From the NCBI GenBank assembly GCA_012744395.1, contig JAAYCB010000246.1, forward strand, positions 1-44,454: a DNA stretch of 44,454 nucleotides, written 5' to 3'. The stretch comes from Pirellulaceae bacterium. GTDB lineage: Bacteria > Planctomycetota > Planctomycetia > Pirellulales > Thermoguttaceae. The notes under the pieces are model-generated. The model saw only the letters and a program-made list of their open reading frames with translations. It searched no databases and was not told the DNA's origin. Shown here in pieces: positions 11,010 to 19,614 of the stretch (position 1 is its first letter; each line of letters begins with the position of its first letter). Position numbers and translations under genes: made by a program.

Positions 11010-13829
11010 ATGATCCAGCGCGTCTTTCTCGGCTGGGACCGGCCGGCCCTGGCGGCGGCGGCCGACTGGCTGGCCGCCCGCTACGCCACGGGCGATTCGA
11101 TCGACATGAGCCAGGTGATCGTGGCCGTGCCGGGCGGCCGTGCCGGACGGCGCCTCGAGGAGTTGCTGCTGGACCGCGGCGAAGCGGCCGGGCTCCCCTT
11201 TGCCCCGCCGCAGACGACGACCGTCGGCCACCTGCCGGAGATGCTCTACCTCGCCCGCAGACCGTTCGCCGACCGGCTGACGCAGCAATTGGCCTGGATC
11301 GAGGCCCTCGACCGGACCGATCCGGCCCAGCTTGCGCACCTGGTGGCCGAGTTGCCCGCCAAGGCCGACCTGGCGGGCCGTCTCGCCCTGGGGGAGATGC
11401 TGGCTCGGCTGCATCGCGAGCTGGCGGCCGACGACCTGGATTTCCGCCGCGTCGCCGAGTGCGGCGCGGCCCTGGAAGACTTTCCCGAGGAGGCCCGCTG
11501 GGAGGCCCTGGCCATTGTCCAGGACACGTACCTGCGGATTCTTGACGAATTGGAGCTGTGGGACCTCCAGACCGCGCGGCTCTACGCAATCCGCAATCGC
11601 GAGTGCCACACCGACGGCGAGGTGATCCTTGTCGGCACGGTCGACCTGAACCTTGCCCAGCGGCGGATCCTCGATCAGATCGGCGAACAGGTCACAGCGC
11701 TCGTGTTCGCTCCCGAATCGTTCTCCGACGGGTTCGACGCGCACGGCTGCCTGGCGGTCGAGGCCTGGCAAGACGCCCGGCTGTCGTTGCGCGACGACCA
11801 GATTGAAATCGCCGGCGGTCCCGCCGACCAGGCGGCGGCGATTGTCCGCGCGATCGCCGGCTTTGGGGGGCGTTTCGCGGCCGATGAAATCACCGTCGGC
11901 GTGCCATCCGAAGCGCTCCTGCCGTACGTCGAGCAATCCCTCGCCCAGTGCGAGATCCCGGCGCGCTACGGGCCGGGGCGCTCGATCGCCCGATCCTCGC
12001 CGTATCGCCTCCTGGCGGCCACGGCCGACTATCTGGAAACCCGGTCGTTTTGGGCCGTAGCCGCCCTGTTGCGGCACCCCGCCGTGGCCGACTGGCTGGT
12101 TTCCCAGCAGGTCCGCGGCGACTGGCTGACCGAGGCGGACGCGTACCAGACCGCCCATCTGCCGGCCAGCGCCGACGGCTCGTGGTGCGGTCCGGCGGAG
12201 TCGTACCCAGCGCTCAAACAAGCCGATGCGGCGTTTTCCGCGCTGCTCGAGTCGCGTTTTGGCCGGTTCGCGCCCGCAGCGGTCCGGCCCTTGAGCGAGT
12301 GGGGGCAGCCGATCCTCGATTACCTGGCGGACGTGTTTGGAGTCCGCCCCCTGGAACGCGACAAGGAGCCCGACCGGACGCATTGGCTGGCCTGCGAGGC
12401 GGCGCGCGAAGCGCTTGCCGGCCATGCGGGGCTGAATCGCCTGGGCTCGCTCCAGCCATCGGTCTGCGCGGCGGATGCGATCCGCCTGGCCCTCCGGCAG
12501 CTGGAGAGCCAGGCAATCGCTCCGCCACCCGACCCGGGCGCTGTCGAGTTGCTCGGCTGGCTGGAGTTGCCTTGGGACGACGCGCCGGCCCTGGTCGTTT
12601 GCGGCCTGAACGACCAGACGATCCCCGACTCGGTCAATGCGGACCTGTTCCTGCCCGACCGCATCCGGCGACAACTGGGGATCGAAGACAACGACCGCCG
12701 TTACGCGCGCGACCTCTACGCCCTCTCCGTGCTGATCGCTTCTCGGCAGGAGCTTCGGGTGATTGCCGGGCGGACCAGTCCGGAGGGGAGCCCCTTGGCG
12801 CCAAGCCGGCTGCTGTTCGCCTGCGACGACGAGACGGTCGCCCGCCGCGCGCTGGACTATTTCGGCGAACGGCCCAGCCCGCGGGTGTTGATTCTGCCCG
12901 GCTCGCTCCGGCCCGGGCAGAGTCACTGCACCTTGCAGCCCCCGCAGCCGCGCCCCTCCGAGGGCGAGGTCTCCTCGATGCGGGTGACGGAATTCCGCGA
13001 TTACCTGGCCTGCCCCTACCGCTATTATCTCAGGCACCGATTGGGCCTGGCGGCGGTTGCCGACAACAGCGCCGAACTGGACGCGGCGGCCTTCGGTTCG
13101 CTTGCCCACGACGTCTTGGCCGACTTCGGCGAAAGCGAGCTGGCCGCCAGCACGGACGCCGAAGAGATCGGCTTGCTGCTGGACGAATTGCTCAGCCGGC
13201 GGGTGTTCCAGGAATACGGCAAGCGGCCCTTGCCGGCGGTCCACGTCCAGATCGCCCAGCTCCGCCACCGCCTGGCCAGTCTGGCCCGCTGGCAGGCGGA
13301 TTGGGCCGGGCAGGGATGGCGGATCGTGCACGTGGAGAAAGACATGGCCGCCAACGGCGTCGTGTTGACGGTCGACGAGCGGGAGCTGAAATTGCGCGGC
13401 CGGATCGACCGCATCGATTTCAACGACGCGACCGGCGCGTGGGCGATCCTCGACTACAAGACCTCCGAGAGCGGCAAGACTCCGGAGCAGACGCACCAGA
13501 AAGGGCGCGCGTGGATCGACCTCCAACTGCCGCTCTACCGGCACCTGGCTTCCGCCCTCAAACTGGAGGGACCGATCCAACTCGGCTACATCGTCTTGCC
13601 CAAGGACGTCGCCAGGATCGGCGCGCTGATTGCCGGTTGGAGCGAGGAGGACCTGGAATCGGCCGACGGCGCGGCCAAGGAGGTGGTCCGCAAGGTCTGG
13701 CGGGGGGAGTTCTGGCCGCCGAAGACGCCGCCTCCCCCGTTTTCCGAGGAGTTTGCCGCGATTTGCCAGGATGGGCAGTTCGGCGCGTTGGCGGAAAGCC
13801 TGCTGGAGGAAGGAGGCGATGCGGAATGA
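11010..13829 (+). CDS. AddB/RexB-like PD-(D/E)XK nuclease-helicase subunit
   Basis: A 939-residue protein, the partner of the downstream AddA-like helicase in an AddAB/RecBCD-type double-strand-break resection complex. The C-terminus holds a RecB-type nuclease domain: EFRDYLACPYRYYLRHR, then RGRIDRIDF with D800 and ILDYKTS with D815-x-K817. At the N-terminus the P-loop position reads PGGRAGRR, without the GK[ST] lysine, so ATP binding by this subunit is doubtful. The C-x-n-C cysteine cluster of Fe-S AddB proteins is not evident. The start ATG at 11010 has AGGAAGGGAG upstream; an earlier in-frame GTG (10950) is less likely. Its stop overlaps the next ATG (ATGA). Confidence 0.85.
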   Translation: MIQRVFLGWDRPALAAAADWLAARYATGDSIDMSQVIVAVPGGRAGRRLEELLLDRGEAAGLPFAPPQTTTVGHLPEMLYLARRPFADRLTQQLAWIEALDRTDPAQLAHLVAELPAKADLAGRLALGEMLARLHRELAADDLDFRRVAECGAALEDFPEEARWEALAIVQDTYLRILDELELWDLQTARLYAIRNRECHTDGEVILVGTVDLNLAQRRILDQIGEQVTALVFAPESFSDGFDAHGCLAVEAWQDARLSLRDDQIEIAGGPADQAAAIVRAIAGFGGRFAADEITVGVPSEALLPYVEQSLAQCEIPARYGPGRSIARSSPYRLLAATADYLETRSFWAVAALLRHPAVADWLVSQQVRGDWLTEADAYQTAHLPASADGSWCGPAESYPALKQADAAFSALLESRFGRFAPAAVRPLSEWGQPILDYLADVFGVRPLERDKEPDRTHWLACEAAREALAGHAGLNRLGSLQPSVCAADAIRLALRQLESQAIAPPPDPGAVELLGWLELPWDDAPALVVCGLNDQTIPDSVNADLFLPDRIRRQLGIEDNDRRYARDLYALSVLIASRQELRVIAGRTSPEGSPLAPSRLLFACDDETVARRALDYFGERPSPRVLILPGSLRPGQSHCTLQPPQPRPSEGEVSSMRVTEFRDYLACPYRYYLRHRLGLAAVADNSAELDAAAFGSLAHDVLADFGESELAASTDAEEIGLLLDELLSRRVFQEYGKRPLPAVHVQIAQLRHRLASLARWQADWAGQGWRIVHVEKDMAANGVVLTVDERELKLRGRIDRIDFNDATGAWAILDYKTSESGKTPEQTHQKGRAWIDLQLPLYRHLASALKLEGPIQLGYIVLPKDVARIGALIAGWSEEDLESADGAAKEVVRKVWRGEFWPPKTPPPPFSEEFAAICQDGQFGALAESLLEEGGDAE

Positions 13830-16800
13830 ATCCCACCGGAGATCGTTTTCCCAACCTGGTCGTCCATGCCTCGGCGGGCACCGGCAAAACGTTCCAGCTC
13901 AGCAACCGCTACATCGCCCTGGTGGCCCGCGGAGATTCGCCGGACACGATCCTGGCGACCACGTTCACGCGAAAAGCCGCCGGCGAGATTCTTGACCGCG
14001 TCCTGTTCCGGCTCGCGGAAGCGGCAAGCGAGGACAAGAAGCTCAGCGAACTGGCCGGCCACATCGGCGATCGCGGGTTCGACCGGAGCGGCTGCCTGGC
14101 GCTGCTCTGCCGCCTGGCGCGGTTCATTCACCGCCTGCGGATCTCCACGCTCGACAGCTTCTTCATCCAGGTCGCGCAGAGCTTCTGCCTCGAGCTCGGG
14201 CTCCCCCCCGGCTGGACGATCGCCGAGGAGACCGACGACGCGCGGCGCCGCAACGAGGCGATCCAGATGGTCCTCCAAAGCGAAACGACCGACGACGTGC
14301 TGCGGCTGATGCACCTGTTGAGCAAAGGGGAGGCCTCGCGGTCGGTGGCCGAACAGATCCGCGGCATCGTCGACAGTCTGTATCCGTTCTACCAAGAAGC
14401 CCCCTCCGAGGCCTGGCAGGCCCTGCCGCGCCGCAAGCCGCTCGATTCCGACCGGCTCGAGGCGGCCCTGGCGGCGCTGGCCGCCGTCGCCCTGCCCGAG
14501 AATCAGCATTACGCGAACGCCAGGAGCGGGGATCTGGCGGCCGCCGAGGCGGGTGACTGGGAATTGTTCCTTGGCCGTGGCCTGGCGGCCAAGATTCTCG
14601 CCGGCCAGGAGAAGTATCAGCGGGTGGTGATTCCCGCGGAGGTGGTGGCGGTCTACAAGCCGCTGATCGAGCACGGCCAGGCGCTGCTGGTCGGCCGCAT
14701 CGCCGACCAGACGGCGGCCACGCAGGGCCTCCTCGCCAGGTTCGATGCGGCCTATCGGCGGATCAAGCTGCGGCGCCGCGGCCTGCTTTTCGACGATGTC
14801 ACGCGGCTCCTCGCCGACTCGCTCGACGAGCGGAGGCTGGACCGCGTCGTTTACCGGCTGGACGCCCGCGTGGCCCACCTGCTGCTCGACGAGTTCCAGG
14901 ACACTTCGTCCCAGCAGTGGCGGGTCCTCCGCCCATTTGCGCGGCGGATCGTGGCGCATCCCGGACGGCAGTCCTTTTTCTGCGTCGGCGACGTCAAACA
15001 GGCGATCTACGGTTGGCGCGGCGGGGTGGCCGAAATCCTCGAAACGCTCCGCGGGGAACTCGACGGGCTCGCCTTCCGCTCCCTCCAGGCCAGTTGGCGG
15101 TCGAGCCGGCCGGTGATCGAAACGGTCAACCGGGTCTTCGCCAACTTGCCGGCCAATCCAGCGCTGCGGGACCATCGCGCCGCGGCCGACCGCTGGCAGA
15201 AGCGTTTCACCAGGCACACGACGATGCGGAAGGCGATCCCCGGCCATTGCCGGCTCAGCGTCGCGCCCCGCGTCGAGGAAGGGGGAGACCAGGGGACCGC
15301 GACGCTGATCCATGCGGCCGAACTGGTCGGGCGGCTGGCCGGGGAGGCCGCGGATTGTTCGATCGGCGTCCTTGTGCGGAAAAACACGGCGGTCGCCCGG
15401 CTGATTTACGAGCTTCGGCGGCGCAACGTCGAGGCCAGCGAGGAGGGGGGCAACCCCTTGACCGACTCGCCGGCGGTCCAACTCCTCGTCTCCCTGCTCA
15501 CGTTGGCCGATCATCCGGGCGACACGGCCGCTCGGTTCCACGTGGCCCACTCGCCGCTCGCCGCGCCGCTGGGCCTGTCCAACCATGGGGACACGGGCGC
15601 CGCCCGGCGGTTTTCCGCCGCCGCCCGGCGGCAGCTCGTCGAACGGGGCTACGGGCCGGTCCTCCGCGGCTGGACGCAGTTGCTCGCCCCGGCGGTCGAC
15701 AAGCGCGACCTGGACCGCCTCCTGCAACTGGTGGAAATGGCTTATGCATATGAACCCTCGGCCACGCTGCGGGCCGATCGGTTCATCGAGATCGTCGCCA
15801 GCCGCCGGGTGGAATCGCCCAGCGCCGCCCGCGTCCGCGTGATGACCATCCACCAGGCGAAGGGCCTCCAGTTCGACATCGTCGTGCTGCCCGAGCTGGA
15901 CGCCAGGCTCAGCGGGCAGGCGCCGTCGCTGGTCGTCGGCCGCCCCGGCCCCACCCAGCCGATCGAGCGGGTCTGCCGGTATGTGAACGAGAAGATCCGC
16001 CCCGTGCTGCCCGAGGCATTTCAGCAGATGCACGAGGATTGCTCGCGGCAGAGCATCGAGGAAGCGCTCTGCGTGCTCTACGTGGCGCTGACCCGCCCGA
16101 TCCACGCCCTGCATATGATCCTCGCGCCGGCCAGGGCAAACGAGAGGTCCGTGCCCGCCACGGCCGCGGGCATCCTCCGCTGTGCCCTCGGCTCGCAAGG
16201 CGCCGAGCCGCTGTCGATCCTTTATGAGTACGGCGACCCGGACTGGATCGGAAAGCGCGCCGTCGAGCGCCGGCCGCAAGCCGCCGCCCGGGAAGAACCG
16301 CTGGTTGTCGAACTGGCTCCCTCGCGGCCCCGGCCCCGCCGCGGGCTGGAATCGCAAAGTCCCTCGGAACTGGAGGGGGGGCCGCGGATCGACCTGGCCG
16401 CCGCGCTTCAGATCGGCAAGTCCGCGGCTTTCGACTGGGGCACGGCGGTCCACAAGTGCTTCGAGCAGATCGCCTGGCTCGACCGGGGCGCGCCGGACGA
16501 CGAGACGCTGAGGCTGCGCCTCCAGGGGTTGCGGCTTCCGGAGGTTGACTTTGGCGCGGTCATCGCACAGTTCCGCCGAGCCCTGGCATTCCCCTCGATC
16601 CGCGCGGTCCTCAGTCGCTCCGCCTACCGCAAGGCAACGGCCGCGGCCGATGCTCCCTTGGCCCCGATCCTGGCCGCGTTCCCGGGAGACCTCGATCCGC
16701 GGGTGTGGAACGAGCGCTCCTTCGTCGTCCGCCAGGGCAAGGCGATCCTCCGCGGAACGATTGACCGCCTGGTGGTCCTGTTCGACAGGGAGACGCCCGT

Positions 16801-16999
16801 CGCCGCCGAGATTCTCGATTTCAAGAGCGATGTGATCGATGCGAACGATGCAGCCGCCCGGCAGGCCAAGCTCGCGCTCTACCGCCCCCAATTGGAGGCC
16901 TACCGGTCGGCGGTCTCGCGCCGCTATGGGCTTGCCGCCGACCGGGTCTCCAGCCGGCTTGTATTCGTCCAGTCCGGCCTGGTCGTTGCGCTGGAGTGA
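13826..16999 (+). CDS. addA: AddA-like UvrD-family helicase-nuclease
   Basis: A 1057-residue superfamily-1 helicase with a C-terminal RecB-like nuclease. Helicase motifs in order: Walker A ASAGTGKT (K21), TFTRKAAGEI, LLLDEFQDTSS (D355/E356), FCVGDVKQAIYGWRGG, WRSSRPVIETVN, VMTIHQAKGLQFDIV and LYVALTRP. The nuclease carries GTAVHKCFE, GTIDRL (D980) and ILDFKSD (D998, K1000). Predicted to unwind and resect double-strand breaks for RecA loading. ATGA overlap with the addB-like gene indicates a two-gene operon with translational coupling. The frame is open far upstream (to 11948), but those codons are shadow of the addB-like gene. Confidence 0.92.
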   Translation: MNPTGDRFPNLVVHASAGTGKTFQLSNRYIALVARGDSPDTILATTFTRKAAGEILDRVLFRLAEAASEDKKLSELAGHIGDRGFDRSGCLALLCRLARFIHRLRISTLDSFFIQVAQSFCLELGLPPGWTIAEETDDARRRNEAIQMVLQSETTDDVLRLMHLLSKGEASRSVAEQIRGIVDSLYPFYQEAPSEAWQALPRRKPLDSDRLEAALAALAAVALPENQHYANARSGDLAAAEAGDWELFLGRGLAAKILAGQEKYQRVVIPAEVVAVYKPLIEHGQALLVGRIADQTAATQGLLARFDAAYRRIKLRRRGLLFDDVTRLLADSLDERRLDRVVYRLDARVAHLLLDEFQDTSSQQWRVLRPFARRIVAHPGRQSFFCVGDVKQAIYGWRGGVAEILETLRGELDGLAFRSLQASWRSSRPVIETVNRVFANLPANPALRDHRAAADRWQKRFTRHTTMRKAIPGHCRLSVAPRVEEGGDQGTATLIHAAELVGRLAGEAADCSIGVLVRKNTAVARLIYELRRRNVEASEEGGNPLTDSPAVQLLVSLLTLADHPGDTAARFHVAHSPLAAPLGLSNHGDTGAARRFSAAARRQLVERGYGPVLRGWTQLLAPAVDKRDLDRLLQLVEMAYAYEPSATLRADRFIEIVASRRVESPSAARVRVMTIHQAKGLQFDIVVLPELDARLSGQAPSLVVGRPGPTQPIERVCRYVNEKIRPVLPEAFQQMHEDCSRQSIEEALCVLYVALTRPIHALHMILAPARANERSVPATAAGILRCALGSQGAEPLSILYEYGDPDWIGKRAVERRPQAAAREEPLVVELAPSRPRPRRGLESQSPSELEGGPRIDLAAALQIGKSAAFDWGTAVHKCFEQIAWLDRGAPDDETLRLRLQGLRLPEVDFGAVIAQFRRALAFPSIRAVLSRSAYRKATAAADAPLAPILAAFPGDLDPRVWNERSFVVRQGKAILRGTIDRLVVLFDRETPVAAEILDFKSDVIDANDAAARQAKLALYRPQLEAYRSAVSRRYGLAADRVSSRLVFVQSGLVVALE

Positions 17000-17064
17000 G
17001 GTTGGCGCGTCTCTTGGTGGGCTGGCGCCGGCGGCCTGATGGGCGCGAGGCGGTCTGCCCTCCC

Positions 17065-17081
17065 GCGGCGGTGGCCGCCGC
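17065..17081. terminator. GC-rich hairpin between convergent genes
   Basis: GCGGCGG, TGG, CCGCCGC forms a perfect 7-bp stem with a 3-nt loop in the 135-nt space between the converging addA-like and beta-helix genes. It could act on both strands. No T-run follows on either side, so termination is an inference from position. Confidence 0.4.
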
Positions 17082-17134
17082 TCAGAGCGGCTCGGGCCCG
17101 GTCCGCTCTGCACCACCCCACGGCCGTTGCGGGC

Positions 17135-19291
17135 TCATTCGAATCCGGCCGGCACCGGGGGGAGGTCGGCCGTCAACACGGCCGGCTTTCGCCGGCCTGC
17201 CCGGCTGTAGTCGAACGGCTCGAATCCGACCTGGAGAGCCGGCGAATCCGGCTTGAGACGATAGTCGTCGCGCGACGGATCGACGAACCCCGGATCGGCA
17301 ATCAGCGAATGCCGGTCCTGCCCGCGGTCCTTGCGCCACTGGTCCAGGGTCAGATTGCCGGGAAACACGACCGGTTTGCCGGCGTGCCAGTAGACGTTGT
17401 TGTCGAGCCGGAAGTTGTTGTCTCTCCAATTCGAGCCCAGCAGGGGGCTGTCATTGTCCCAGAAGACGATGTTCCGCTCGAAGAAGAACGACGTATGCTC
17501 CTCGGTTCGGCTCCGCTGCACCTGGTGCTCGCCGCCGAAGGCGAAGATGTTGTTCTCGATGCGGTTCTCCTTGCCGTAGTGCTGGTGGAACCCGCCGCGC
17601 GAACAGCGGTAGACGAGGTTGTTCTTCATCACCACGCCGGTGGAGCCTTCGTCGGTGTACAACCCCCAGCCGCCGTAGCTGTAGGAGACCACGTCGTGAA
17701 AATGGTTGTCGTGGATCGTCGTGCCGGGCGAGACGCCCAGGGTGTAGATGCAGCCCATGTCGCTGAGCACGCCCTGGCCGATCTGGTGGGCGTGGTTGAA
17801 TGCGACTTCGTTGTGGTGCGCCTGGCTCGCCGCGTAGCCCCAGACCCAGCCGACGGAAAACGCCGAGTAGTAGAGGTCGTGGATCTCGTTGTGGCGGATG
17901 ACGTTGTACGGCGAGTGGCCGACCCAGACGCCGATGCCGGCCGAATGCAGCCGGCCGGCGTGGGCGATCAGGCAGTCTTCGATCGTCTGATGGGAAACGA
18001 GCGCTTCTTCGTCGCTCGGCGCTGCGAGCGTATTGCCCCACGTCGCCGGCAGCGCGCTGCCGATCTTCACCCCGCCGGCGCCCAGGTCGACCAGCTCGCA
18101 GTTCGAGACCAGGTTGTGGCGGCAGCCGGGCCCGAAGCCGATGGCGTATTCGCCCACGTGGCGGACCGCGCAGTCGGCGATCGCCACGTGGCGTGCGCCC
18201 ATCGCCGCCACCGCCGCGCCGAGATTGATCTCCGCCTGGGGAAACGACTGCCCGGTGGGCGGCGTGACCCAGTTGGCATCGGCGAAGGTCAGCCCTTCGA
18301 GCCGGACATGCTCAACCCAGCGGCGCGCCGACACGTCTCCATGGAACAAGACGAGGTTGGCGATCCGCGGGGCGACGACGCGGGTGTTCTCCAGAGTCTC
18401 GCCCTCCTTGGGGATGTACGTCAGGCGGCCCGATGGCCGGTCCAGGTACCATTGGCCGGGCGCCCCGAGCGCTTCCTTGACGTTCTCCAGAAGGAAGCGG
18501 TGATCCTTCTTGAATTCGGCCCACGAACTGGTGCCGGTCGTGTGGCCGGCGAGCGTGACCGTGTTTTCCACGGTGTCGACCTCGGCGATCGGAATCCGCG
18601 AGGCGGTCCACTCGTGGAAGGCAATCACTTCCACGTCGTTGAGGTTCGCCCAGTCCGCGCGAATCTCGCCCGGGCTGAAGCCGAACCGGTCGTGGCCCTT
18701 CTTCCCGGACCGGGCCGACGGATCGAGCTTGCTTGCGATCTTGTAGTATCCCTTCTGCGGCAAGCGGGGGCGGAATCGCCGCTGGTCGTTGACGAACAGT
18801 TGCGTAAAGCTCCAGCCGCCTTCCTTCACGCCGGCAAGGTCCACGTTCCAGCGGCCTTGCGCGTCGACCTGCCAACCGGTGATCTCCTGCCCCCCGCTGA
18901 AGATCGGACGCTCTCCAGCGCAGGCCCGGTAGACGACCGGCGCCTGCCGTGTGCCCGAGTCATCGGCAGAAAACTCGATCGGTTCCGCCAGCCGGTAGGT
19001 TCCGCCGCGAATCGCCACGACGATCGGCCGCTTGCGGTCCGGCTCCGCCTGGCGAATCCGCCGGACCGCCCGCTGCGCGGCGGAGATCGTCGCCAGCGGA
19101 CCGTCCGTCGCCGCCGCATTGGCGGCGGACAGTCGCCCCGACCAGGCGTCGTTGCCGCTGGTGGAGACAAACAGGTCGGCCCGCCCCTCGGAGGACGCGG
19201 GCTCGCCGGCCAGCGCTCCGCCGATTCCCGCAGCACCGCTGGCCAACAGAATCAGGACAAGCGGGATCGCGATCCGCAAGGCAGTTCTCAT
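17135..19291 (-). CDS. Secreted right-handed parallel beta-helix protein, GH141-like
   Basis: A 718-residue exported protein. Residues 1-29 or so are a signal peptide (MRTALRIAIPLVLILLASGA...). The mature N-terminus (LFVSTSGNDAWSGRLS, then VVAIRGGTYRLAEPIEF) is typical of pectate-lyase-like folds, and the second half is a series of His/Asn-rich coils such as NVIRHNEIHDLYYSAFS and GGWGLYTDEGSTGVV. The layout resembles GH141 alpha-fucosidase/xylanase relatives, so an extracellular role on a plant- or algal-type polysaccharide is plausible, but the substrate is unknown. The start is ATG 19291 with AAGGGA about 9 nt upstream; the frame extends to a TTG at 19312. Divergent from the 1151-residue gene. 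Confidence 0.85.
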   Translation of the reverse strand: MRTALRIAIPLVLILLASGAAGIGGALAGEPASSEGRADLFVSTSGNDAWSGRLSAANAAATDGPLATISAAQRAVRRIRQAEPDRKRPIVVAIRGGTYRLAEPIEFSADDSGTRQAPVVYRACAGERPIFSGGQEITGWQVDAQGRWNVDLAGVKEGGWSFTQLFVNDQRRFRPRLPQKGYYKIASKLDPSARSGKKGHDRFGFSPGEIRADWANLNDVEVIAFHEWTASRIPIAEVDTVENTVTLAGHTTGTSSWAEFKKDHRFLLENVKEALGAPGQWYLDRPSGRLTYIPKEGETLENTRVVAPRIANLVLFHGDVSARRWVEHVRLEGLTFADANWVTPPTGQSFPQAEINLGAAVAAMGARHVAIADCAVRHVGEYAIGFGPGCRHNLVSNCELVDLGAGGVKIGSALPATWGNTLAAPSDEEALVSHQTIEDCLIAHAGRLHSAGIGVWVGHSPYNVIRHNEIHDLYYSAFSVGWVWGYAASQAHHNEVAFNHAHQIGQGVLSDMGCIYTLGVSPGTTIHDNHFHDVVSYSYGGWGLYTDEGSTGVVMKNNLVYRCSRGGFHQHYGKENRIENNIFAFGGEHQVQRSRTEEHTSFFFERNIVFWDNDSPLLGSNWRDNNFRLDNNVYWHAGKPVVFPGNLTLDQWRKDRGQDRHSLIADPGFVDPSRDDYRLKPDSPALQVGFEPFDYSRAGRRKPAVLTADLPPVPAGFE

Positions 19292-19614
19292 GGTTGGTTC
19301 CCTTCTGTTCAATGTCTTGACCGTAGATGCCGCGCGAAGCCGGCAAGGAGTCGATTGGCCTGCTGTAGGCGGTCTCCCGTCCAGTCCGATCCCGGCCTTG
19401 CCGCACGCAAGGAACTACAACGGGCCTGGAGACCTTGTCCTACAAATCGTCCAGACGGGTTGCAGACCTTCCCAGACTCAGCTCTACACTCTTAGCAGAT
19501 CGTCGCTCGAGCGGCAACCAGGACGGAGGTTGTACAACGCCTCGCGCACAGCCACAATCAGGGGTGAGGTGACGGCTTCCCCCGCTGACCGCGCCGTGAA
19601 AGGAAAGGACGGCC
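19292..19614. other. Divergent intergenic region, no clear elements
   Basis: This 323-nt stretch separates the beta-helix and TIM-barrel genes and should hold both promoters. I found only weak candidates (for example TTGCAG at 19460 with TACACT 19 nt downstream) and no gene or convincing operator. Confidence 0.5.

Noticed and set aside
11948..13825. Upstream extension of the addA-like frame, giving 1683 residues in total
   Set aside because: The extension is Arg/Ala/Gly-rich and overlaps the addB-like gene in another frame; the Walker A motif begins 18 codons after ATG 13826.
10872..17116. Long minus-strand open frames (902 and 1176 residues) opposite the addB/addA-like genes
   Set aside because: They are low-complexity, have no recognisable domain and lie opposite well-supported genes, so they are GC-bias artefacts.
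17039..19495. An 818-residue plus-strand open frame opposite the beta-helix gene
   Set aside because: No domain and no start signal; the minus-strand gene has a signal peptide and a recognisable fold.
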